DNA of 64,000 nt from Lojkania enalia (lineage: Eukaryota; Ascomycota; Dothideomycetes; Pleosporales), in assembly GCA_010094045.1 (NCBI GenBank), contig ML986582.1:62001-126000 (forward strand), in the 5' to 3' direction. Made by a program: the position numbers and the translations under genes. The notes beneath the pieces were generated by a model that saw only the letters and a list, made by a program, of their open reading frames with translations, was not told where the DNA came from and did no database searches. This document shows, piece by piece, positions 24,576-36,085 of this stretch (position 1 is the first letter of the stretch; each line of letters opens with the position of its first letter).

Positions 24576-27016
24576 TCATGAGATCTGGATGAACGAGTGA
24601 TCTTCAAACAGAGTTCCACCATTGAAGTTCATTCTTTCCAACATTGCGCCTTGTTGCCAGCTTCTACGTTGGAGCCAAATGTCTTGCTGTTCCATGTATC
24701 TTCCTAGGTCCCAGAGCCCCAAACCCCTCTGCTTTCGTGGGAATCCTAATACTACCAACCTCCCGTCCGGCAGGAACCTACCCCTTGCTTTCAGCCACGG
24801 CGCTTGGGCTGTATGGAGTAAGTTGCCTGTGCTAGTCTTATACACTCGTATTATCGAATCTCTTGGTGTTTTATAGTAAGCTGCAATAAGCTTGCTATCG
24901 CACGAGAACGAGACCCAGTAAACCCGTCCCTCAAATTGTTGACCGCGGGCTGGGAGCTCTCTCAGATTCCACAAATGCCAATTATTGACGTCCTCATTGT
25001 ATATTGCCAGCCACTGGGCGTTGCACGACAGTTGCAAAGGACAACTGGACAACGCTCTGAAATCAATCGGGATCCGGGAGTTGCTGTAATCAGCGCTTAT
25101 GATCCACGCTCCCGCCTTCACATCATAGACTTTGATAAATGTCAGGTCGTCTTGTTCCACTTGTAGGCCAACAACAACTCGATCTTCATGTCCGAATCTT
25201 AACGCGAAGCACTCTTCAAAAGGTTCCAGGATTAGGCTATGAATTAGTGTGCCCGAATTTGTAGCCCATAATTGTATCGTTTGGGATGAGAGTTGCGCTA
25301 ATAAGAGGCCATTAGGAGAGAAGTAAAATCCAATACGATTTGACGACAGATCCTCGGCGAGGTTTATGATGTGACCATTTGATAAATTCCGGACTTGGTA
25401 GAGTTTTGGGTGCTGGCCGTTTTTCTGGCACAGAGCTAGCAAATCTTCATCGTATATAAAAGCCATGCTCAAGATGTCCACATTCGGACCTGGATGGTTC
25501 AATGTAGCGTGGAGAGTGCCGCTAGCCGTGTTCCATACAGTTACTGACGTACAGGATGTTATCGTGTAGTCGAATAATGGAGCAAAAAAGTTTCCATTGA
25601 ACGAGAACACGGGAGAGAAAAATCCGAAAGTATCTTCCTCAAAATAAAGTAGTCTAGCTGGACGGTTAATTTGGATGCTATCGCCAGATGTGTCGCGGTT
25701 CTCCAAGGAGATCAAAAGGGTTGGATAATAGAAGAATTTAGGATTACTTGAATATGCGAACTTTGAATATCGGCTTGTAGAAATACGATGCCAAAGGCCA
25801 CTTTCCGATTGAGCTTGCGGGGATAGTTCTGGCTGGCTCTCGAACTTGCCATCGAGCTTCTGTACGGCATGGATAGAGCTATATAATATGAGTTTTATTT
25901 CTCGAACTTTGAGAATTCAGGAGCTTTTCCTACCTAGTCAAATCTGGAAGCGATGCCTCGCTGCTTGAAGGAATGAGTGGCATTATCCACGAACATTGTA
26001 GGCCTTGTTGGGCACTAAAACGTAAATCGGGGTCCACCATCATACAATGTTCAATAAAATGAATTGAATCTTCACTCACCTTTGCTCTAACCAATGGGGC
26101 GGTTGGAAGTGGCTGCTGGGTGGTAGCATACAAGAATAAGTCATATGGCGAATCAAACACGGTTTTCTTTGTAAGCATCCGGAAGGTGATCTCTCCAAGA
26201 GACCACATATCAACTGAGCATGATGGTTTTGAAGAGTTCTTGGACGAGAGGAAGCCTTGCAGTTCAGGCGCCATATATCCAGGCGTCCCTTTGGTAGTTG
26301 AAGCCGTCAAAGTAACATTCTCGGCCCTCTTAGATATCCCGAAGTCTGCAATCTTTACCCACCAACCCTCAGGTGGCGTTGAACATATCAAAATATTCTA
26401 ATTGCACATTAGACTAGATTGTAAATGCAACAGACGTTCGCATACACTAGGCTTCAGATCTCTGTGAACATATCCATTTTCGTGCATTAACGAAATGCCT
26501 GAGAGAATTTGATAGACGATTTGTCCCGTCTCGGCTTCTGGTAAAGGAGACGAGGATTCCATGAGGTATTTGTTGAGATCGCCCAACGGGAGATATTCCA
26601 TGGCGATGCAGATGTCGTAGGCAGCGTGGAACCAACCATAGGACTTAACAAAATAATGCACATACTAAAGCACCAATATTAGATGAATTCGTCTGAAGAC
26701 TTTATATCCTAACCTTTGAGTGGGAAAATTTCGCGATTGCCTCTAGTTCCCTAACGTACTCAAGCTCTTTCTTAGGCCTTGGTATACGCTTCACTGCGCG
26801 CAATTCTCCTTGCCGAATTCCCTGAACACATTTTTCAAGGAAAACATCTCCAAATCTCCCTCGGCCTATTGATCTCTTCTGCTGCCATCTCTCTTCCCGC
26901 TCCACAGTGAGGCTCCGCAAGGCTGGGTCGACATCGGAATATACATGGACCGTGTATTCCTGATTAATCCTTGTCTCAAGCTTGGAATCTATTACTAGGT
27001 CTGGTAATCGTGACAT
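24576..27016 (-). CDS. Ser/Thr protein kinase with C-terminal propeller-like region
   Basis: Four exons, 27016-26714, 26664-26446, 26397-25934 and 25878-24576, encode 762 residues. All introns are GT-AG with consistent phase (0, 0, 2). The kinase domain fills about residues 45-320: P-loop IGRGRFGDVF at 50-59, Lys76 in AVK, HRDLKPSN at 168-175 (split exactly by intron 2), DFG at 192-194 and APE at 217-219. All catalytic residues are present. Residues about 390-740 contain spaced VTVWN, IQLWA and WHLWNL segments that look like diverged WD40 blades. An active kinase carrying its own protein-interaction propeller is plausible; substrate and pathway are unknown. It converges on the decayed O-methyltransferase, with 22 bases between the two ends. 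Confidence 0.83.
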
Positions 27017-27716
27017 CCGAAGAGATTTTTTATATATCTAGGACGAGAATAAGGTAATATATGCGTTGTTGCGGACGAAAATGCACTAATGCCCCGCTTT
27101 AGGCGGAAATTGCCGAGAGAAAGTACATCTTCGTGTACGAAGTAGGCAAGGTTAAGCGGAAAAGGTCTAGCGATTGCGGCTGAAATCACCACTAGAGCAT
27201 CGATATTGTCGCCAAATGTGATAGAATATTTATTGCATATCTAGCTTTCAAGTTCATCAAGTATGGTCTAAAGGTACACTTATAGTAAGTTATATTATCT
27301 GTTTCTCCGCACATTCTAGAGGTCTACCGAGCCATTTCAATAATGCGTATCAAGTGGATTGCGAAACGAGTAATTTATGGATACTGCTCTGCAGGCATGC
27401 TTTCCTCAGGAACTCAATTACCAAAAGGGTAGTACGTAGCGAGGTGGTTCCACCAATATGTGGCTTCCAGCCTGCTTGGAAACCAGCCAATGCAACACCG
27501 AACTTTCTGCTTTTTATATGCTTTTGCGCCGATCGATTGTCCCAATTCTCAGCCTGTCTCCGGTAATGTTGGAAAAGCTGAATTCAAATGCCACTTTGGA
27601 AAGGGTTCGAGACATATATAGCTCTAGGTAGAGGCTGCGACTCTAAATATACAAGTCAGACCTAGGGCTTTTTGAGATATCATCCTAGAATACAGGTACT
27701 AAGACCTGACCGAGCT
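27017..27716. promoter_or_regulatory. Divergent upstream region, kinase / membrane protein
   Basis: Starts of the minus-strand kinase and the plus-strand DUF3176-type gene point away from this 0.7-kb gap. No specific element or coding segment was recognised. Confidence 0.4.
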
Positions 27717-29971
27717 ATGCGATCTACACCGTCTTCGATATCCAGCCTCGCTTTACAACCAAACAATTTGAGCCGCACAGCCGCGTCGAACAGCAATGAA
27801 TTTGAGCTAATAACTCAGCAAAGGCGGCCAGAACAACTCCACTCCTCTCCACAGTCGATTATATCTGAGACTACTACCTTCACACTTACTCCTCATGATG
27901 AAGATCGATTTATTACAGATATCCCTCGGAATCGTCAATCACATCGTCGTGCGGGAATTGTTGTCTTTAGGGCATGGGGCGAAGAGTTTTTCCTCCTTCT
28001 ACTAGCCTTTTGGCTGATAGCGGCAATAATCACGCTTTTGAGGACTCTGAGCGGTTCACCTCTGCCTAGTTGGCCGATCGGCCTCAACTTAAGCACAATC
28101 CTTGCGATTCTGGCGACTCTTTTGCGAAGTAGCCTCGTCATTGTCACGGAATCGGGTAGGTAACACTACACGTCAGGAGGATGTTTAATTGAAAGTATTA
28201 CAGTTATCGGTCAGGCCAAGTGGATTTGGCAGCGCCAACCGCGACCTGTTCGTCATCTGGCGTATTTCGATGATGCAAGCCGAGGTCCTTGGGGCTCTTT
28301 CCTACTGCTCTTTAAAGTGCCTAAATTATTCCGTCATAAATATCTATTATCGAGGTTAGAGCAACTATTCTCTATAATATTGACTTGCTCATGGACGCTA
28401 GACATGGTAGTTCCGCGATTTTTTGTTGTGTAGTTACTGTACTATCGACTGCTATTGGATCCTTAACACAGCAGGCACTCAATGTAGTGCAGTGCGACAA
28501 GCCTATTCCAGGAATTACGGCATCGATCCTATTTGCCTCCCGAGAAAGCCACATACCCCTGATATATTACCAAGACAATAACCAGTTAGTTCGCGACGTC
28601 GATACTGGCACAAAGGCTCGAGTAATGAATGCATTTGTAAACCCTGGAGTCAGACAAACAGTGTTGTTTAACAATTGCGTTTCAGGTAACTGTACTTTCA
28701 ATGAAACTAACGGGATTACTCATAGTACGGCGGGTTTTTGTAACAAATGCGTCAACACCAGTCCTTTGCTCCGGCGTACGAACCAGTTGCTTAAGATTTC
28801 GGACGAATTCGAGATTCTTGAGCAATTTACTTTGCCGAACGATATCGTCATTGGAAATTTCTCACTCTCGCCTTTGTCAAATATAACGGCCTCACCATCC
28901 ATGCAAGTTTCTACCGAAGACCACCTCGATTGGGCGTCCCCCGAAATGGATGCAGCTATGGTTTCTATCCTTAACAGTTCCGCAATCAATGTATCTGTGA
29001 CCTCTTTGACGAAGCACGGATGCAACAATGGCACGCGCATAGACCCTGTCTTACCCTGTAGCCAAAAGGAAACTGGAGAATTGTCTAAATGGAACGCAGT
29101 AGCAGCGATCTGCTCCATATACACATGCTCTCGAGACTTGAATGCCGAGATTAGGAACGGAGAGCTGAAAGAATATGTTATTCACGAAAATCCTCTTCCG
29201 ATAATGCACGAACAAGGTACCAACGAAACTGATCACGCTGCAAGCCTTAAGACGCACTGTAGATTCGCTGGAGTCGAGTATGACCATCAGAATGTTTCTT
29301 CTCTACTCACCAAGGAGTCAAGTCCGGGATACGTACCCATTTTCGAAGGTGGGGAGACGTTGTATGTGCCAGAGGAGTGCGCGAACAGTATCGCCCCGGA
29401 GATTTTGGACGTATTCCTCGAACTCATCCGCAAGTTGACCAACAGTAAATGTGTTGAGTCTATGACAACTGAAGACGATAGAACAAACTTAAGAATCACT
29501 TCCTGTTTGGATGCTTGGTGGCTCACGCCGTTATTCAACTCTGGCAAGGCAACCTTTGAGCATATCTCGAAGACGATGGACGCGGTAGCACTTGCTATGA
29601 CGGACAGCCTCCGAGTCGCAGGGGACGCAGCTGACTCGTATACCGTCGAAGGTATCGCGATCGAATCAAGCATTTGCATCGAGTTCAATTGGGCTTGGCT
29701 TGTTTATCCTGTTACACTATTGGCTCTTACGACGATCTCCTTCTTTCTTACTGTATGGTCCGCTTTCGACGACGTTCAATTCCCGGGGTGGAAGAATTCG
29801 ATTCTGCCTGCCATCTACGGCGGAAGTTCAACGCGAAAAGAAGGAGAGCAAGAGATAATTTCCCATTCCTTGGAGGAACTGGAACGAGAATCCCAGCACG
29901 ACATGGCGGTCTTGGCCCGGCGTGAAGATGGTTTTCTCACACTTCAACGTCTTGAAAGCTTGTCCTTTTAA
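27717..29971 (+). CDS. DUF3176-type fungal membrane protein
   Basis: Three exons, 27717-28155, 28204-28354 and 28402-29971, encode 719 residues. Both introns are about 48 bases and frame-consistent (phases 1 and 2). After a polar N-terminus come membrane segments at about 91-109 and 122-144. Next is the family block with IGQAKWIWQ and FDDASRGPWG, then a third hydrophobic segment (AIFCCVVTVLSTAIGSL). A large Cys-rich, N-glycosylation-rich region follows, and a final membrane span lies near 628-652 before an acidic tail. This order matches DUF3176 proteins, abundant in Pezizomycotina and without an established function. The first ATG in frame is 27717. The gene looks intact. Confidence 0.82.
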
Positions 29972-31672
29972 AGATACACTTTTAGGAGTATTATTAATCT
30001 TTAAGATCATTCTACACGATTTGTATTAGAAATTTCAATCTTGATACTATAGTTTTAGCAGCTGTAAATGACTGGTTGACTGGCTAGTTAATGAATTGCT
30101 ATATCGTAAATGATTAGCCAATCAACTATACAATAACTAGCTGATGGGAAATTTTAAATAGTCATTGACTAGCAAAGTAGGGACATTTCCGAGCGTAATT
30201 TACTAGTCAAGAAAACTGTAGCGAAGCAGAATCCGAAATTAATGGCGTCACCCAACAACTATATCTGATAAACGTATATGCCTTTCCAAATATAGAGAAT
30301 TAGCGCTTGCCATTAAAATCCACGCGCATGCTTACAGATCTGAACAATGACCCTAGGAAGAGGTGCAAAGTACTAAGCAATAGGTCAACTATATACGCTA
30401 TGTGACAGTCGCCGAGTAATATGAACATTTCAATTCAAACCATTCAGAATGGATAGATCTAGAACATCAAAGCTCACTAAATTTGAAACACTATGTTACA
30501 ATCTGTGAGGATACAAAACTAACTTTACCGTCTATACATATGCTCGAATCTGTATTAATACATATTTACTTAGTGACTTTGGGATAGTATAGCATGTTTC
30601 CGACTTCAACAAGGCATCCCCTTCCTGAGTAGTATCAGTGCCGAGATCTCTAGATATCACAAGTCAACCAATTGACCGTTAACGTCTCTCTAGTGAAAAC
30701 ATTCTTTAGTACTTTATACGCGAGGAATATTTACTTACAGGCCACGTTCTGAGCACAAAAATCCTTCTCACAACCTAGTATCCCATCGGTGCTGTACTCC
30801 TGGAATCAGCCAAGGAATCAGTCTTTCCACCATTGGACAGAGTAAATTTCTACCCATACACCTGCACAACAACTTACTAGTGGAAAAGTCAAACACTACT
30901 CCTCACGATGCTCATTATACAATGTATCCCCAAAAATGACCTATGCAGATCCTACAACCTTCACCTTACCGTCTTTAGCAAACACTTAGGCGAACAATCT
31001 AGCCCATCTAACTCACCTCTCATGTTCACAATACCTATCCCATCGAGTACTAACCCCCAATCCCCTCTCTAGACCCCTGAGATCCCAAACTTTGTCTTCC
31101 ACACATATATAAATATACATTTCAACCACGCCCCAGGTTCACAATGGCCCTGCACTCAACCTTCCGCCCGCACGCCCCTCACCTAGCAACCCCTCGAAAC
31201 CCTTTATCATTCTCCGGCATCCACTCCATACATCCCACACTTCATTGGCCCGTCCTCTCACACTTATACACAGCACTTCTTGTATCCATATAACATCCTA
31301 AACACTCTACACCCTACCAGCGCACCGCAAAACCCATACCCCGACAATCCATAGCAGCTTAGAGATCTATCCCGTGCGATGTGCGGGCGTTCAACCCCTC
31401 CGAAACAATCAGATCATAAATGCAGAGATGAATTACACATTCCGCAGTACGTAATCAACAAATCCTTACCTTCCAAAATACGACTTAAAAAGAAGTCAGC
31501 ACGATACAACGATAGCAAAACACATATTCCATTCACTCCAAACAATTGTCATCATTACCATTACAACTATCTATACTGTAAATCAATCTTATAGGTATTT
31601 CCTTCTCCTTACAATTAAATCCTCATCTACAGATACCCCGCCCGCACCGGCCGAAAACCACCGTGCAAAACA
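29972..31672. other. AT-rich intergenic stretch
   Basis: No protein-like frame on either strand. It separates the 3' ends of the DUF3176-type gene and the lanosterol synthase. Several short related CTAGTTAAT / GACTAGC-type motifs recur between 30060 and 30220, but no element boundary could be set. Confidence 0.55.
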
Positions 31673-34108
31673 TTAAAGCAATGCATCATTTCCCCACCGC
31701 TTCGCAAACATACCCAGCGCCTTGATCGGGAATATGAATTTATAGTTCGGATACGAAATCATGCTATCATAGTCAGCCAATGTCGCACACCTTACTCCTA
31801 AAGCCCTTAAGAGAGGATGAGAAGAAAGAGAGGTATGGAGAAAAGGGGGTTTACTCACCAGCTCTTATTAAACACCCCCTCAATTGCCTCTTGTTTCCAC
31901 TCCCCATTCGCCCTCTGCCTCTTCATAATCAACTTCAACGCCCTCCTCATTGGCTCCGGATCGGGGAACTCCGCATTGAGCAGTGCGCACACGACCCACG
32001 CCGTCTGCACAACCTGGCTCGATTCATGGTTGTGCCAGATGCCCGTCTCGCACGACCGATACGTCTCCCCCCAGCCTCCATCCGCCATCTGGCGCTCGAG
32101 GAAGAACTGGCACGCGCGCCGCATGCGCTCAGAATTTGCGTGGGTCTCGCCGGCAATCGCGAGCGATTCCGTGGCGAAGAAACCCGCGTATGTAAAGCAG
32201 ATGCCCCAGCTACCGTACCAGCTACCGTCCGGCCGCTGCGAAGCGCGTATGTAGTCGACGGCGTGGGCGATAAAGGTCTGCACTTCGGCAGTGCGGTATG
32301 AGGGGTAATGTTGCTGGAACATGTGCAGCGCTGTTACACAGGCCGTCGTGCATTCTGGGTAATCGTACTCGATCATGATACGGCCAAAGACTTCGGCGGC
32401 GTTGAGCCATTCTAAGGCTTCGGGCCCCCTAGTCGGCTCGTAGGAGGCGCAGCCGCCCGAGGAGTTTTGCATAGTAAGGATCACATCCACTGCTTCCTTA
32501 AGGCGGTCCTCAGAGATCAGTTGTGGGTAGCCCGGCAGCGATTGGAGGGTTAGTGCTCCCTTGAGGCCTTCGGACGTGCAATCAGAGACTGTGTAGCCTT
32601 GTTTTTTGGTGCTGAAGGGCCAGGCTCCCTTGCGGCGTTGGCGGTAGCATTTGTGTAGGTCACGACATTCTATGTCCATTTGGTGGTCCTCGAGGAATTC
32701 GAGAGCTTTTATGAGCATTGGCTTCCATTTGGGGTCCGATGAGAAGCCGCCGTCGTGCATGGCTTGCACGAAAAAGGACGTGTCCCAGACCTGCACGCCG
32801 TTCGTGCCGTTCATGAGCATACCTTCGTCTTTCATCCAGAGAAATTCTGGTAAGGTTTTCACGTGCTCCCTGAATGCGTAGGAGTCTGGGCCGCCATGTA
32901 TGTAAGAGCAGAGTGTGTTCATGGGTCCGTTTACTGGGCCGAGGTTGCTAAAGGATGTGTTCTCGTCTTCAGCTTCGATGAGCCACCATGTCCAGTCTTC
33001 GGCTCTCTTCTTCAACCAATTTGGCCGGAGGAAGGGAAACCAGATGTTGATGATAAACCAAAATAGCAAGCGGAGAATCCACGTCTTCGGGTGGTAGTCG
33101 TCGGCTGGATGGATGGTATTACGGCGGCTGTCGAAGTTGATAGTCTCATAAGGTTCAGTGAGAAGCTCGTCGCGTAATTGGCGGGTAAGGTCATTCAAAG
33201 GAAGAGACCAGCGCTTGGAATAGACATAGGTCATGGGTAGGAAAACTTGCCGCATATGGATCCACCAGCGCCAGGGTGCAATTGGTACCCAGTCGGGGAA
33301 TAGCCAGAGCTCAGGCGGCACCGGGTTTACGCAATCCCAGGACGTTACTCCTAACACGCTGAGCCACCATTTGGCCCAATGTGGTCCGTTCAATGCCCCG
33401 CCCATCTTCCACAGCGTGTTCCTTGCTTTGATCATTCTCGGGTCATCGGGTTCCACTCCCAGAATCCTCAACGTTGTGTAGTTTAACGACGTGCCGAATA
33501 CACTGCTATTTCCTTCGATGTGCAAGCCCCAGCCGCCATCCTCGGGATGTGCCCGCGCAAACAAGTAGTTCTTGATCTCGATGGCGTGTGGCTCGTGAAT
33601 CGGTGTCCCAGTGACATACCAGGTAATGATGAGGCCAGGAAGGAGGAACATAGGACCGCCATATTCGCAAGCCCAATTTCCGGGACCTTGTTGGAGAGCA
33701 GAGAAGAACGTGAGAGCATTGGCGGCCGATTCGAGAGGCGTTTTCGCGGGATGCAGGTCGGGGAGGCCCTGTATTGGATTAGCATTATGATTGTAGAGGC
33801 TAACATTTCCTGTCAACTATCCAAGCGCTTGAAAAACCGGTGAGACATACGGTATCCATGCCTAAGAAATACTTATCAGCCGTGCTCTGCGGCCATGCTT
33901 TGACCTCCTCTTCCGTCTCCAAGTAATGCCATGTCTGGAGCCCCCGATCATTCTTTAATCTCCACCTTGAATAATCCGTCTTCATGCCCTTCATAGCATC
34001 CTTCACAGGGCCATTGCCGTTTTTTGCACCAGGTTCATTCGCAGCCTCAGCTTTTGCGCCACGCTTGTGTGCGCCGTTGGCATCCATCATCGTAGCCAAT
34101 TGTGCCAT
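31673..34108 (-). CDS. ERG7: Lanosterol synthase (oxidosqualene cyclase)
   Basis: Three exons, 34108-33851, 33768-31859 and 31763-31673, encode 752 residues, close to the usual length. Introns are 82 and 95 bases; the first has branch-point-like TGCTAATCC before AATACAG. The enzyme cyclises 2,3-oxidosqualene to lanosterol on ER or lipid-droplet membranes, the first committed step of ergosterol synthesis. Seen here: catalytic Asp482 in VSDCTSEG (family consensus DCTAE) and many QW-type repeats ([26 protein letters not shown]). The C-terminal [12 protein letters not shown] spans the last junction. Lanosterol synthases have NKSC there, whereas protostadienol synthases of helvolic-acid clusters have a different stretch, so sterol synthesis is favoured. 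No triterpenoid cluster genes lie beside it. Confidence 0.93.
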
Positions 34109-34849
34109 TGACAGATTTTCGATGACCTAGAATCTAGGTAGATACTTTAACGAAGCCATCGAGGGCATAGAGCGGTAGAATGACTGCGGCTGCACCAGTA
34201 TACTATTATGATCGAGGTAGGTATACGGAGAATGCTCCCCGCTAAAGGTTCTTGGCAGGGACAAGCGTCTCTTCGGCTCCGAGGGCGTGCATTTCCCCCT
34301 TCACGAATCACAAAGCATCCGGTGATCGACAGCCCCACTGCTGGGTTCTCCCGCGCATGGCTGTCGTTGCCGGAATCACATGCGGACGGCTGTGATTTGC
34401 TTCCGTTCTCCGGATAAAACAGATAACATTTGCGCGAGATACGATTTGAGAAAGAGAAACGGGATGGCAGGAATATACGCTATGGGATGGATCTAGCTCC
34501 TTGGATGTAAGATCACTAGAAAACAAACACCAATTGAATCATGTAGTAAATTTGTTGTGAATTTTGTCTCCCTTCATAATCTCTCCAACTAGAGACATGC
34601 ACTCTCGACTCTGGTATATATACAAGGTTCAGCGAGCGACCCCCTGGGTGTCTGCTGCCCGAAAAATGTGATACCGATTAGGAAAATCCATGCAGAGCGG
34701 GCTTAAGGGTGAACCAAAAAAATGCCAGCCGCTGAATTTCCAATCAGATGCTGGATATGAGCCAAAACACCTGATTAATCCCTCTGCTCGGGCCCAAGTC
34801 CTGTAAACGTCTCGTTGCTTCATGCTCTCCTAAAGAAATGGGCATGTTG
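34109..34849. promoter_or_regulatory. Upstream region of lanosterol synthase
   Basis: The 0.74-kb gap holds the promoter of ERG7 and the 3' side of the next minus-strand gene. I looked for a clear sterol-response element and did not find one I would call. Confidence 0.4.
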
Positions 34850-36085
34850 CTAATCGCTAAGATCCGGGTTGGCGATGAATAGGCGGGTGCGGGACATTGT
34901 CATGGTCCGCTCATCAACACTGCCTCTCCTAACTAGGTCATCGGAAGTATTCTTCTCCTGGTGAGACTTGGGTAGCGACTGCGGCATCTGGCCCATGTCG
35001 CCAAAGTTGCGTTCTCCGCTGCTTCCACTACCATTCGATAGACCCGTCTTTGTGTGTTCAAAGTAATTGGCGCTTGTGTTGTATGGCATAGGTGTTTCCT
35101 CTTCAACAAGATCTGCCATGCCTCCATCTGGTGAGGAGTTGTTCCCCGAAGGCGGGGTAGAGTTGGAAGATAAGCGGCCCGTTGGGTTTGCGTATGCTAT
35201 TCGGCGACCAGAGCCTAGTGAACTGCGACCCGAACCTGTACGGTGATGATAGGGAGCTCCGCCTGTCCCCATGCCAATTGAGCTATTGTCTTCGCTATCG
35301 CCCTCATCTACCTCGGAAGCGCTCAGACGCATAGGGACTCCGGTGCCCGCCAGGTTGACCGGGGCATACAGTGACGCCTTGGGGGCGCCGTGATGACGAA
35401 TCTTGGACCTCACTCCTGCCGCCATGCTCGAGCTGCTGGATGTGTTCCGCGGCGGATTGTGATGCGGGCCGCCTGCTACCTCCATGTTTGCGCGCATCTT
35501 AGCGGCACGCTGTGCTGCTAATATTCTCGGGTCTTCGTGCTGGGCCCGGTCACACCAGACGGTGGCCTTCTGCTTGCGCATGAGCGCGACATAGGAAGTG
35601 GGCGAGCCGCTGGAGCGGGAGGACGAGGAGCGACGGAGGGCGCCGCTGTTCGAGCGGTTTGGGGTGCCGGTAGTGGAGGATGTCGAAGACGTTGCGTTGG
35701 AGAGTGTGCGGCGGGTACCTATTGTAGGCTGCGGGGGGTGTTGGGTTGGGTACTGGGAGGAGTGCATCGTGCCTGGGGGAGTGTAGGTCGAGGGAGGGGC
35801 AGTTTGGACGGGCGGCGCCTGTGGGAAAATGCCTGAGGAAGTAGTCCGAGTGCGCGAGTGACCAGGCTGTTGGAAAGAGTCGGGGTTGAGGTGTGAATAG
35901 GGCGGCGCAGGCCGTGCTGCCATGCCAGGAGGAGGGACCGGTTTGCGGTGAAGGGGGGCCCCGTAGGAAGGGTGAGGTGGTTGTGCCGTCATGGCGGACA
36001 TGGTGTTTGCTAGGCTTGCGCCCTCACTTGGAGGTAAAACGAGTGATCGGCGCAGTTGACGTAGAGGCGCGCCCACAGAGAACAA
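34850..36085 (-). CDS. Serine/proline-rich conserved fungal protein
   Basis: Single exon, 411 residues, mostly disordered and rich in Ser, Pro, Gly, Thr and Asn. One block stands out at about 164-206: SYVALMRKQKATVWCDRAQ, then an acidic EDPRI, then a basic AQRAAKMRANME stretch that may form a helix. I believe this block is conserved in Pezizomycotina proteins of unknown function, but cannot name the family. Several RRSS and RRGS stretches look like basophilic-kinase sites. The first 28 residues up to Met29 are less convincing; starting there (36001) gives MSAMTAQPPHPSYG. No membrane or signal segment is present. Confidence 0.65.
   Translation of the reverse strand: MFSVGAPLRQLRRSLVLPPSEGASLANTMSAMTAQPPHPSYGAPLHRKPVPPPGMAARPAPPYSHLNPDSFQQPGHSRTRTTSSGIFPQAPPVQTAPPSTYTPPGTMHSSQYPTQHPPQPTIGTRRTLSNATSSTSSTTGTPNRSNSGALRRSSSSRSSGSPTSYVALMRKQKATVWCDRAQHEDPRILAAQRAAKMRANMEVAGGPHHNPPRNTSSSSSMAAGVRSKIRHHGAPKASLYAPVNLAGTGVPMRLSASEVDEGDSEDNSSIGMGTGGAPYHHRTGSGRSSLGSGRRIAYANPTGRLSSNSTPPSGNNSSPDGGMADLVEEETPMPYNTSANYFEHTKTGLSNGSGSSGERNFGDMGQMPQSLPKSHQEKNTSDDLVRRGSVDERTMTMSRTRLFIANPDLSD

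Noticed and set aside
33769..33850. Lanosterol synthase exon beginning at the [16 protein letters not shown] segment
   Set aside because: That segment is intron. The conserved sequence resumes at GLPDL after AATACAG, with a branch point in front, and a 34-base alternative intron is too short.
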